DNA of 64,000 nt from Gulosibacter chungangensis (GTDB taxonomy: Bacteria; Actinomycetota; Actinomycetes; Actinomycetales; Microbacteriaceae), in the NCBI RefSeq assembly GCF_008831155.1, contig NZ_WBKB01000010.1:61536-125535 (forward strand), given 5' to 3'. This document shows positions 52,148 to 59,933 of this stretch, one piece after another; the stretch's first letter is position 1, and each line of letters begins with the position of its first letter. Below the pieces are notes generated by a model. It ran no database searches. It was given only the letters and a program-made list of their open reading frames with translations, and had not been told where the DNA came from. A program made the translations under genes and the position numbers.

Positions 52148-53197
52148 ATGACAGTTGTCGACATCAACATCCACCACCTGCCGGAAGACCTCTTCACAAA
52201 TAAGAAGATCCTCAACGGCTTCCTCAACAGCGCTCCTCGCGGCTTTGGCGAGATCGCCAGCGTCATCGAGATGGACAACGGCAAAAAGCAGCTCGTCCTC
52301 GAGAAGCCCAAGGGCTTCCCGAACCTGAACTATGTTGAGGGCGACTACTCAGTCGAGGCCAAGCTCGCCGCGATGGATGAAGCTGGGGTCGACTACGGCA
52401 TCATGCGCGTGCCCGTGTGGCAAGAATGGCTCGATCTCGAGACCTGCAAGGCCGTGAACGACAACGCCGCCTCGATCGTGGAACGCTCGGGCGGGCGACT
52501 GTTCGCCACCGCCTGCGTGCCCCCGTGGGACCGCGAAGAGAACGTGGCGGAACTCAAGCGCTGCGTTGAAGAACTCGGCTTCGTGGGTGTGCAGCTCGCC
52601 TGCCACTACGGCCAGCTCTACCTCGACGACGAGGCATTCCGCCCGTACCTACGCGAGATCGAAAAGCTCGGGGTGCCCGTGGTGGCGCACCACACTCCCC
52701 TGCCGGTGGAGTACAAGTCGGTACTCGAATACACCAACCTGCGCCGCGAATTTGGTCGCATCTCCGACCAGGCCACCGCGGTTGGCCGCGAACTCTTCAG
52801 CGGCATGTTTGACGAGATGCCGGGGCTGCGGTTCATTCACACCATGTTCGGCGGCAACTGGTTCGCGAACGCGAACCTCCTCACCCCGAAGAAGCCGCAG
52901 AAAAAGGAGGCTATGCAGCGCCTCGACCCGACCGGCGGCGAGAAGATCCAGCAGTACATGCGCGAGAACATCTTCTTCGACATGACCCACCCGCACTCCT
53001 GGGGTAAGCACCAGGTCGAAGCCGCGATCAAGGTCTCCGGCGCCGACCACTACCTCTTCGGTTCCTCTTTCCCCGTGTTCTACAGCTGGATGGGCCAGGG
53101 CGTGGACTTCATCGAGAACGAACTCGAAATCACCGCGGAAGAGCGGGAGCTCGTCTTCTCCGGCAACGCGAAGCGCCTGTTCAACCTGCCGATCTAA
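52148..53197 (+). CDS. Amidohydrolase-2 (ACMSD-like) family protein with altered active-site motif
   Basis: A 349-residue TIM-barrel protein of the family that includes ACMSD, gamma-resorcylate decarboxylase and LigW. The opening metal motif is reduced to DINIHHLPEDL. Middle histidines are in PVVAHHTPLPVEY and RFIHTMFGGNWF. The usual catalytic Asp after strand 8 (G-[ST]-D-x-P) is replaced: the site reads LFGSSFPVFYSW, with Ser at residue 307. The enzyme may use another residue or metal, or act as a hydratase or hydrolase. Followed 32 bp later by the DUF3500 gene on the same strand. The ATG at 52148 has GGGAGAG upstream. Confidence 0.78.
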   Translation: MTVVDINIHHLPEDLFTNKKILNGFLNSAPRGFGEIASVIEMDNGKKQLVLEKPKGFPNLNYVEGDYSVEAKLAAMDEAGVDYGIMRVPVWQEWLDLETCKAVNDNAASIVERSGGRLFATACVPPWDREENVAELKRCVEELGFVGVQLACHYGQLYLDDEAFRPYLREIEKLGVPVVAHHTPLPVEYKSVLEYTNLRREFGRISDQATAVGRELFSGMFDEMPGLRFIHTMFGGNWFANANLLTPKKPQKKEAMQRLDPTGGEKIQQYMRENIFFDMTHPHSWGKHQVEAAIKVSGADHYLFGSSFPVFYSWMGQGVDFIENELEITAEERELVFSGNAKRLFNLPI

Positions 53198-53229
53198 CCC
53201 ATATTCAACTGCATCCCGAGGTGACCACC

Positions 53230-54531
53230 ATGTCGAATGATATTGACGAGTTCTTCTCCACCGATCGCACAAAGGGCACCGGGGAGACCATCGAGCTACC
53301 TGAGTCGAACTACCGCGAGTTCGTGTACGACCTCGATGACCCGATCGTCAGCAATTATCGCGAGATGGATTACGAGGAGTTCACGGCAGACCGCCAGCAG
53401 GCTCAATTCCTGCGCGATCTACTCAACTTCTGGGACGAGCTCTACCGCGAACCGTTCGTCGGCATCACCTCCGACGGCACGCGGCGCGAGGGGCTATATC
53501 GCCTCCCGCCGCGTGCCGTGAAGAACAACCCGCAGGCAATTGCGGCCGCTTCGGCGTTACTAGAGGCGCTCTCCCCCGCTGATCGGGATGCGTTGGGATA
53601 CGACCTCGACGCACCGGAATGGCGCGGTTGGAGCAATCCGGAGTTCGTGTTCAAGCGTATTGGGCTGCGGCTCGAGGAACTGCCGGAAGAACAATTCGCA
53701 CTGGTGGATGCGGTACTACGGGCCTCACTGAGCGAGCAGGGCTATGAGCGGGTGCGAGAAGCCATGGCACTCAACGGCTTCCTCGGCGAACTCACCCAGC
53801 TGCCACAAATTATGAACGACCGCAGTTACTGGTTTGCGGTCTACGGTGAACCCTCGGGCTCGCAACCCTGGGGCTGGCAGCTTTTCGGACACCATGTGGC
53901 GCTCAACTTTGTATTTGTGGGCGGCCGCGAGGTGTGCGCCCCGGTATTTATCGGCGCAGAGCCTGCCCTTTCGGAAGCCGAGCATCCACCGATCTTCGAA
54001 CACCGCGAGCGCCTCGCACTCACACTGTCCGACTCTTTCACCGATGAGCAGCGCGCCAAGGCCGTGGTCTACGAATCGGTGCTCAACGAGGCGATGCCGG
54101 AGGGTCGCATCCACCCTGCCGATGAGCGTCATGTGGCGGGTGCCTTCCGCGACAATCGCGTGGTGCCCTACGAGGGAATTCTCGCGACCGAGTTGGATGC
54201 ACAGCAGCGAGATTTGGTGCGCGAGATCGTGCGTGATTTTTATGCACTACTGCGGCCAGAGCAGTTGGAATTGACGCTCGCCGAGTACGACGAGCACGTG
54301 GACGAGACTTATGTGTCTTGGTATGGCGCCACGGATGGTTCGACACCGACGTATCTGCGCATCCAGAGCCCGGTGATCCTCGCCGAGCTCGATCACCATG
54401 CCGGGGTGTGGCTGAGCAATCGCACCCCCGCGCGCTTCCACGTGCACTCGACCCTGCGCCACCCGAACGGCAACGACTACGGCAAGGCCCTCATCGCCGA
54501 TTGGGAACGTCAACAACTTGCTGAGGACTAG
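53230..54531 (+). CDS. DUF3500 family protein
   Basis: A 433-residue soluble protein that I recognise as DUF3500, a family of unknown function. It has no signal peptide or membrane span. The core has conserved polar, aromatic and histidine-rich segments: NDRSYWFAVYGEPSGSQPWG, WQLFGHHVALNFVFVGG, DETYVSWYGATDG and a C-terminal HSTLRHPNGNDYG. The His and Asp/Glu pattern suggests a metal-binding enzyme, but this is inference. ATG 53230 has GAGGTGA 5 nt upstream; GTG 53221 is less likely. It sits in an operon with the amidohydrolase and 144 bp before the first LigM-like gene, which points to a role in the same aromatic pathway. Confidence 0.8.
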   Translation: MSNDIDEFFSTDRTKGTGETIELPESNYREFVYDLDDPIVSNYREMDYEEFTADRQQAQFLRDLLNFWDELYREPFVGITSDGTRREGLYRLPPRAVKNNPQAIAAASALLEALSPADRDALGYDLDAPEWRGWSNPEFVFKRIGLRLEELPEEQFALVDAVLRASLSEQGYERVREAMALNGFLGELTQLPQIMNDRSYWFAVYGEPSGSQPWGWQLFGHHVALNFVFVGGREVCAPVFIGAEPALSEAEHPPIFEHRERLALTLSDSFTDEQRAKAVVYESVLNEAMPEGRIHPADERHVAGAFRDNRVVPYEGILATELDAQQRDLVREIVRDFYALLRPEQLELTLAEYDEHVDETYVSWYGATDGSTPTYLRIQSPVILAELDHHAGVWLSNRTPARFHVHSTLRHPNGNDYGKALIADWERQQLAED

Positions 54532-54588
54532 GCAGGGCCTATCTGCGCGAGTGGCACTCGCAGCGTTGTCTCGCAACAAAAAAATTCG

Positions 54589-54615
54589 CAGTTTCAGGTA
54601 CTTCCAATAGTTTCA
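54589..54615 (+). promoter_or_regulatory. Two AGTTTCA half sites upstream of the first ligM-like gene
   Basis: CAGTTTCA (54589-54596) and TAGTTTCA (54608-54615) are direct repeats 19 bp apart, followed by a -10-like TACCCT (54625-54630). The same motif forms a full palindrome at 60894-60915 before purU/adh. Probable site of a shared regulator, perhaps the MarR protein at 57056. Confidence 0.5.
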
Positions 54616-54675
54616 ATGCGCTGATACCCTGACTGCAGCTCGCAATGATGCGAGGCCACAGAGAAAGGTGCACAG

Positions 54676-56070
54676 ATGCCCACAATCCAGCAAGACACCC
54701 ACCGCAATACCGCCAGCCTGCAGCAGGAAATCGACGCCGCCGGGGGTCCGCTCGGGCTCCTGCGTGGCGGTCGCAGCGGCACATTCCCCTTCCCCATCGC
54801 TCCAGAATTCACCAACTGGCGTGATGAACAGACCGCGTGGCGAGAATCTGCCGCATTGATGGACCTCTCCCACCACATGACCGACCTCGTGGTGCAGGGC
54901 CCCGACGTGATTCCACTCCTTTCTCACGTGGGTGCGAACGGCTTCAAGGGCTTCGGCGCAATGAAGGCAAAGCAACTCATTGCGGTCGGTCCCGACGGCA
55001 ATATGATCGGCGACGCGATCCTCTTCGGCATCGGCGAAAACCACGTACGCATCGTCGGCCGCGCACCGGCGCTCAACTGGGTGCAATTCAACGCCGAGAA
55101 GCACGGTTACGACGTGACCATCCGCCGCGATGAGCGCACGGTGCAGAATAAGCAGGGACGCGAACTCTACCGACTACAGCTGCAGGGCCCCACCGCCGGC
55201 GCGATCTACGAAAAGGTCAATGGCGGGCCGCTGCCCGAAATCCCCTTCTTCCACATGGGCAAGTTCAATGTCGGCAAGTACGAGGTCACCGCGCTCAACC
55301 ACCGCATGAGCGGCTTCCCCGGCTACGAGTTCTTTGGCCCATACGAGGAATTCGAAGATGTCCGCGACACAATCCTCGAAGCCGGTGCCGAGCACGGCCT
55401 ACGCCAGGTCGGTGGCCGCGCATATGCATCCGTCGCGACCGAGTCGGGCTGGATCGCGAACACCCTGCCGGCGTACTATTCTTCGGCCGAGACTCAGGAA
55501 TTCCGCGAGTGGCAGTCGAGCCGCTCCTTCGAGGCAACCCTGCAGCTGGGCGGCTCCTTCGTGGGCGAAACCATTGAGGACTACTACCTCACCCCCTATG
55601 ACCTCGGCTACAACCGGATGATCCGCTTCGATCACGACTTCATCGGCCGCGAGGCGCTTGAGCGCATCCAGCACCAGCCCCACAAGAAGAAGGTGTGGAT
55701 CAAGTGGCAGCCCTCGGAGGCTGCGCGCATCGTCGAGAGCTACACGCTGCCGGGCGACCAGCGCCACAAGTACCTCGAGATGCCAGCCGCCTTCTACACC
55801 GGCTCACAATTCGACCGGGTTGAGGATGTGGACGGCAATCTGATCGGCTTCGCCATGCTCACGAGCTACACGGCCAATGTGCGGGGTTGGATTTCTCTGG
55901 CGGTGGTTGACGAGGATCAGGCCATCGAGGGACGCGAAGTTAATGTGGTCTGGGGTGAGCCCAAGGGCGCAACAAAGAATCCGCAGGTCGAGAGCCACAC
56001 AGTCACGAAGGTTCGCGGTGTCATCAGCGACCGCCCCTTCACCGAGGGCACGCAGGGTTCGGGCGCCTAG
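54676..56070 (+). CDS. LigM/DesA-like tetrahydrofolate-dependent O-demethylase (copy 1)
   Basis: A 464-residue protein of the GcvT (aminomethyltransferase) fold, matching LigM and DesA in length and pattern: LQQEIDAAGG, FPIAPEFTNWRDEQTAWRES, DLSHHMTDLVVQGPDVIPLL, GFGAMKAKQLIAVGPDG, then SGFPGYEFFGPYEEFEDV and TIEDYYLTPYDLGYNRMIRF. Known relatives transfer the methyl of vanillate or syringate to THF, leaving a catechol and 5-methyl-THF. The exact substrate cannot be read. A second paralogue lies at 57664 with metF and purU, which recycle the methyl carrier. ATG 54676 has GAGAAAGGTG upstream. It is preceded by two AGTTTCA half sites. Confidence 0.85.
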   Translation: MPTIQQDTHRNTASLQQEIDAAGGPLGLLRGGRSGTFPFPIAPEFTNWRDEQTAWRESAALMDLSHHMTDLVVQGPDVIPLLSHVGANGFKGFGAMKAKQLIAVGPDGNMIGDAILFGIGENHVRIVGRAPALNWVQFNAEKHGYDVTIRRDERTVQNKQGRELYRLQLQGPTAGAIYEKVNGGPLPEIPFFHMGKFNVGKYEVTALNHRMSGFPGYEFFGPYEEFEDVRDTILEAGAEHGLRQVGGRAYASVATESGWIANTLPAYYSSAETQEFREWQSSRSFEATLQLGGSFVGETIEDYYLTPYDLGYNRMIRFDHDFIGREALERIQHQPHKKKVWIKWQPSEAARIVESYTLPGDQRHKYLEMPAAFYTGSQFDRVEDVDGNLIGFAMLTSYTANVRGWISLAVVDEDQAIEGREVNVVWGEPKGATKNPQVESHTVTKVRGVISDRPFTEGTQGSGA

Positions 56071-56097
56071 CGAGTGATCGCGATCCGTGCGGAAGAT

Positions 56098-56133
56098 TGC
56101 GGGGCTGGTGGATGCGCATCCACCAGCCCCGCA
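56098..56133. terminator. Perfect 36-bp palindrome between convergent genes
   Basis: TGCGGGGCTGGTGGATGC is followed at once by its exact complement (18-bp arms, no loop); the stem extends by GA/TC outside one G-T pair. It lies between the convergent ligM-like and gntR genes and probably ends transcription from both sides. Confidence 0.75.
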
Positions 56134-56159
56134 GTCTCACAGACGTGAGCCGCTTTGGG

Positions 56160-56858
56160 CTATTTACGCGTGTGGTCGGTGAATTCCGCCACGCGGGCTT
56201 CGACGTCCTTAGTCTCGACCGCGATCAGCGTGTTCACCTCGTGCTGGCGAGCAAGCGCCTCGATCTCATCGAAGGAACCACCCGACTCGATCAGTGCCAC
56301 GAGTTCCTCGTGCTCATCCAAAGCCGCGAGTGCCCGGCCGGGTGCCGCCCAGAATGCCGATCGGCGGATGACCTGCATGCGCATCCATTCGGCATCGAGC
56401 AGCCGGTTGAGGTTCTCGTCATCGCACTTGCCGCAAAGCACCTGATGAAACTGCCAGTTAAGCTGCCCGAAGGTGGCGGTGTCGAAGTTCTCGAGCGCCT
56501 GCCGCATATCGGCGTTGAGCTTGCGCGCCGCAGCCAGGTCTTCCGCGGTGAGGTTTGGTGCCGAAAGGGCAGTCGCAAGCCCCTCGAGCCGCGAAAGCAA
56601 TCGCAGCGTGCGGTACCAGGCCCCACCGTCGAAGCGGCGCACGATCGCCCCGACATTGGGAATGATCTCGACCCAGCCCTCGGCTTCCAGCCGCCGCAGC
56701 GATTCGCGCCAGGGACCGGAGCTAATGCCGTACTCGCGCGACACCTGGTCGATTACCAGGCGAAAGCCGGGCACGAAGGTGCCATCGGCAATGCGATCCT
56801 TCAGGATCTGGTATGCCTGTTCAGACTTACTCTTGGCCGGGGCGTCTTTGCTAACCAT
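56160..56858 (-). CDS. GntR family (FadR subgroup) transcriptional regulator
   Basis: A 232-residue regulator. The winged helix (residues 10-75) reads SEQAYQILKDRIADGTFVPG and GPWRESLRRLEAEGWVEII. The FCD ligand domain has NWQFHQVLCGKCDDENLNRL, and EHEELVALIESGGS near the end. ATG 56858 is chosen: AAGGA lies upstream and family members start close to the helix; longer in-frame starts lack support. Its own upstream region has the palindrome AAATC-N6-GATTT (56875-56890), found also before the ABC importer. It shares its layout with the GntR gene of the hpa operon, suggesting related aromatic ligands. Confidence 0.88.
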   Translation of the reverse strand: MVSKDAPAKSKSEQAYQILKDRIADGTFVPGFRLVIDQVSREYGISSGPWRESLRRLEAEGWVEIIPNVGAIVRRFDGGAWYRTLRLLSRLEGLATALSAPNLTAEDLAAARKLNADMRQALENFDTATFGQLNWQFHQVLCGKCDDENLNRLLDAEWMRMQVIRRSAFWAAPGRALAALDEHEELVALIESGGSFDEIEALARQHEVNTLIAVETKDVEARVAEFTDHTRK

Positions 56859-56874
56859 AAGGAAATCATAATCG

Positions 56875-56890
56875 AAATCACAATTGATTT
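56875..56890. promoter_or_regulatory. AAATC-N6-GATTT palindrome upstream of gntR
   Basis: Perfect 5-bp arms, 17 bp before the gntR start, in AT-rich DNA. The same arms with the same spacing occur at 48453. The position fits autorepression. Confidence 0.5.
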
Positions 56891-57055
56891 TGGCCTGGAT
56901 TTCAAAAGATACGCCGTGGGATGGAGTCTTCCACGCCAGCGCATGCCAAACTACAGACAACACGAACCCGGATGCGCTGACCCTCACGCCGACGACCCGT
57001 CGCGTGCGAGACTACAAGCCAGTTCAACGAAGACACCCCAAGAAAGTGCAGCACC

Positions 57056-57526
57056 GTGACCGAACTCGTTGGATGGACCGATGGACTCCCCTTCAAACTA
57101 TTTCGAGCCCACCAGGTCCTTCGCAAGAAGCTCGACGACACCTTCGCCGACCTCGGAGTTACCTCCTCGCAGGTCGGCATGGCGGTTCACCTCGACGAGC
57201 TCGGGAACCTCTCCGGTTCCGACCTTGCCCGGCTGCTGCACGTATCCCCGCAGTCGACGTCGACCACGCTTTCTTCGCTCGAGCGGATGGGCTGGGTCAC
57301 GCGGGTGCCGCACCCCACACACAAGCGCATCATTTGGTATCAACTGACGGATGCCGGGCGCGAGGGAGTGCGCGCGGGCAAGCAAGCACTCAGTGAATTA
57401 CAGGCCGAGCTCGCCGAGACCCTCGGCGAGGACCTCGTGCGCGACTCGAAGGCCGCGCTCACGGACATCGTGGAAAAGGTAGAGGGCCCGCAGCCTAGCT
57501 ACGAGCCCCTCTGGCCTACTGTCTAA
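57056..57526 (+). CDS. MarR family transcriptional regulator
   Basis: A 156-residue dimeric winged-helix repressor: KLFRAHQVLRKKLDDTFADL (dimer helix), then SGSDLARLLHVSPQSTSTTL (recognition helix), SSLERMGWVTRVPHPTHKR (wing) and a C-terminal helix. MarR proteins at aromatic loci sense phenolic acids or their CoA esters. GTG 57056 is the start, with a weak AAAG upstream. It is divergent from gntR and convergent with the second ligM-like gene, separated by a nested palindrome. It is the best candidate to bind the AGTTTCA motifs at 54589 and 60894, by location and motif type. Confidence 0.86.
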   Translation: MTELVGWTDGLPFKLFRAHQVLRKKLDDTFADLGVTSSQVGMAVHLDELGNLSGSDLARLLHVSPQSTSTTLSSLERMGWVTRVPHPTHKRIIWYQLTDAGREGVRAGKQALSELQAELAETLGEDLVRDSKAALTDIVEKVEGPQPSYEPLWPTV

Positions 57527-57571
57527 CGCCCCGCATCCGCGCCGCCGCGCCTCACCGAGCCGGGTCCACAC

Positions 57572-57649
57572 AGCGCCGAGCCATGCCGCAATCACCGAGC
57601 CATGCTGATAGAACAGCGCGGCTCGGTGCAAACACCACGACTCGGCGCT
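57572..57649. repeat. Nested symmetrical palindrome (78 bp)
   Basis: Outer arms AGCGCCGAG (57572) and CTCGGCGCT (57641), inner arms CACCGAGCC (57593) and GGCTCGGTG (57620), with 12 unpaired bases between outer and inner arms on each side and an 18-nt centre. It lies between the convergent marR and ligM-like genes and resembles in plan the 62-bp elements at 33933. Confidence 0.7.
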
Positions 57650-57663
57650 AACCCACCGGTCGA

Positions 57664-59010
57664 CTACACCTGCGCGGGGGTGTTCGCGCGGTATTGCGTG
57701 CGCGCGTACTGGTCGTATGGCGAGGGTTGCACGATGCCGCGGATGCGCTCGAAGCCGAGATCTGCATCCGACGCGGTTCCCGCACCTGGGTGGCTACCGT
57801 AGACCACTTCAACTTCGGTGCCGGGAGTAGCGGCGCTTGCATCCACGATCGACAGCGCGAGCACTCGATCCAGCGGTGAGATCCGCGTGGTCCAGTAGGT
57901 CATTCCCTGAAGGCCGTGCGAATCCTCGATCCGCAGCCGCGCGTAGGTGTTGAAGTAACCAAGGTCGGCACCGAGCACTCGCGCGACATCCTCGCGGTTG
58001 AACTCAATCGTGACGCGCTTTCGCGTGGCGGTCTCCCGAGCAGCCGCGAGCGCATCCCGACCGATGAACTCGTGGTCGAGGTGAATCGAGCGGCCGTAAC
58101 CGAGCTCCCACGGCGAAAGATAGTAGTCCTCGATATTCTCCGAAAAGTAGCTACCCGACAGGGGCCGCTTGCCTTCAAAGGAGAACTCGCTGATCGACTC
58201 GCGGTAGTCGCGCAACTTCGGGTCGGTGTAGATCGCGGGAGTCGGGGTGGGAATCCAGCCGCTTTCCACGCCATTGGTGAAGTAGGCCATGCCGCCGACC
58301 AGCTGCAGGTCGTTTGGCGTACCGGCCGCAACCAGCGCATCCTTCACCGCGTCGTAATCGGCGTAATCGCCGATCAGCTCGAAGCCCGCCTGGCCAGCCA
58401 TGCCGTGCCGCAGTGCACGAACGCGCTTCCCGTCGATGTCGACGAAGGCCGAGTGGAAGAATTTCACCTCGGGAGCCGGGCCGCCGAGTGCGCGCTCCAT
58501 GACTTCCATCGCGGCGGGTCCTTGAATCTGGAAGCGGAATAGGCTCGGGTCGCCTTCCTTCCGAACCGATGCGTCCGGTTCGGTGGTGACCTCGACGTCA
58601 TAGCCGCCGGTGCGTGCGTGGTAGCCAACCCAGGTGTGGGATGCGGGCGGTCCCGCGAGCGTGAAGGAGTTCGTATCGTTTCGCAGCAGGATGCCGTCGG
58701 TGATGATATTGCCGTCGTAGGCGACCGGGATGAACTGCTTGGCCTGGCCGATCGCGAACTTCTCATAGTTGTTCGCACTGACCTCGCTCAGTAGTTTGAC
58801 CGCATCCGGCCCCACGATGAAGCTGTTAAACATGTGGTACGAAAGGTCAAAGAGCGCCACGGTCTCGCGCCAAGCGACCTGTTCTTGAGCCCAACCTCGG
58901 TATTCCGGGGGAACGACTGGCACCGTCCAGGCTTTGGCATCGGGCACCCATAGCAGGTTGATTGGCGATCCGGCGGCATCGATGGCCTCTTGCAAGTTGC
59001 GTCCGTACAT
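57664..59010 (-). CDS. LigM/DesA-like tetrahydrofolate-dependent O-demethylase (copy 2)
   Basis: A 448-residue GcvT-fold paralogue of the protein at 54676. It has LQEAIDAAGSPINLLWVPD, PVVPPEYRGWAQEQVAWRET, DLSYHMFNSFIVGPDAVKLL, KFAIGQAKQFIPVAYDGNII, then HGMAGQAGFELIGDYADYDA and IEDYYLSPWELGYGRSIHLD. The two copies differ throughout, so they probably act on different methoxyl substrates or positions. ATG 59010 has GAGGAA 6 nt upstream; the frame runs on to 59127 without support. It is 40 bp downstream of metF and forms an operon purU-metF-ligM-like. Confidence 0.85.
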   Translation of the reverse strand: MYGRNLQEAIDAAGSPINLLWVPDAKAWTVPVVPPEYRGWAQEQVAWRETVALFDLSYHMFNSFIVGPDAVKLLSEVSANNYEKFAIGQAKQFIPVAYDGNIITDGILLRNDTNSFTLAGPPASHTWVGYHARTGGYDVEVTTEPDASVRKEGDPSLFRFQIQGPAAMEVMERALGGPAPEVKFFHSAFVDIDGKRVRALRHGMAGQAGFELIGDYADYDAVKDALVAAGTPNDLQLVGGMAYFTNGVESGWIPTPTPAIYTDPKLRDYRESISEFSFEGKRPLSGSYFSENIEDYYLSPWELGYGRSIHLDHEFIGRDALAAARETATRKRVTIEFNREDVARVLGADLGYFNTYARLRIEDSHGLQGMTYWTTRISPLDRVLALSIVDASAATPGTEVEVVYGSHPGAGTASDADLGFERIRGIVQPSPYDQYARTQYRANTPAQV

Positions 59011-59050
59011 GGTGATTCCTCTTCGTTGTGGAAAGTGTGAAAATTTGCGG

Positions 59051-59899
59051 TTAGTTGGCGAGGTAGTCTTCGGCCCATTTCGAGGTCGCGGCCACCCCTC
59101 CGAAGGTGTAGAAGTGGATGCCCACATCGCCGTGGACTTCCGGGTCGAGGTGTTCTGCGAGAGTTTCGAGCAGTCGATCGGGGCCAGCGGTGCCCATCAG
59201 GTTGGTGAGCGAGAAGCCGTATTTCTTCACGATCCCCGCGCTCGAGGAGATGCCAAAGCGGCGCGCGAACCCCAGCAGCCGTTTCACGCCAGCTGGCCCC
59301 GGCACACCGATGCGGATTTTCGCGGTAATGCCGCGTTTGCGGACCTCGGCGATCCAGTCGAGAATCGGCGCCTCATCGAACCCAAATTGGGTGAGGATAT
59401 TTGCTTCGAGGCCCTGTGCCGCGAGCGCGCGAGTCTTCTTCTCGAGTTCTTCCCAGAGCACGTCCTGCGAAATATCCGGATGACCCTCGGGATAACCGCC
59501 GATGCCCACGTGTTCGACGCCGTACTCGGGCAGAATCCCCGATTCGATCACCTCGAAAGAGGATGCATAGGGCCCCTCGGGTACCGCCGGGTCGCCACCA
59601 ACCACAAAGAGTTGTTTACTGGCACCTGCGTCCTGCAGCACTCGTAAGGATTTCCGCAGCTCCGACTGCCCCTTCAATCTGCGGGCCGCGATGTGCGGGA
59701 CCGGGGTGAGCCCAGCATCCAACACCGCTTTGGCCCCGGCCACGCGCTGCTCGAGACTCTCGGTAGCGAGGAAGGTGACGTTGACTCGAGTTTTCGCCGG
59801 GAGGTGGGATGCGGCTTCGGGCACTTCGTCGATATCCCGTGCGGTCATTTCGATGGAGTAGTCGCGTAAGAGCACGACCGGGTTTTGGGTGGCAATCAT
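59051..59899 (-). CDS. metF: 5,10-methylenetetrahydrofolate reductase
   Basis: A 282-residue MTHFR TIM barrel with FAD: YSIEMTARDIDEVPEAAS at the N-terminus with the catalytic Glu, then TPVPHIAARRLKGQSELRKS, LFVVGGDPAVPEGPY, ANILTQFGFDEAPILDWI and IRIGVPGPAGVKRLLGFARR. Between purU and a LigM-like gene it most likely runs in the oxidative direction, turning 5-methyl-THF from demethylation into methylene-THF; the methionine role is the usual alternative. ATG 59899 has AAGGA 5 nt upstream. Gaps to its neighbours are 34 bp (purU) and 40 bp (ligM-like). Confidence 0.92.
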   Translation of the reverse strand: MIATQNPVVLLRDYSIEMTARDIDEVPEAASHLPAKTRVNVTFLATESLEQRVAGAKAVLDAGLTPVPHIAARRLKGQSELRKSLRVLQDAGASKQLFVVGGDPAVPEGPYASSFEVIESGILPEYGVEHVGIGGYPEGHPDISQDVLWEELEKKTRALAAQGLEANILTQFGFDEAPILDWIAEVRKRGITAKIRIGVPGPAGVKRLLGFARRFGISSSAGIVKKYGFSLTNLMGTAGPDRLLETLAEHLDPEVHGDVGIHFYTFGGVAATSKWAEDYLAN

Positions 59900-59933
59900 A
59901 GGGGTCCTTCGGTAGTGGTGACTTCGTTGTCGG

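Noticed and set aside
59011..59050. Possible regulatory RNA between metF and the second ligM-like gene
   Set aside because: The 40-bp gap contains only a ribosome site and no stable fold.
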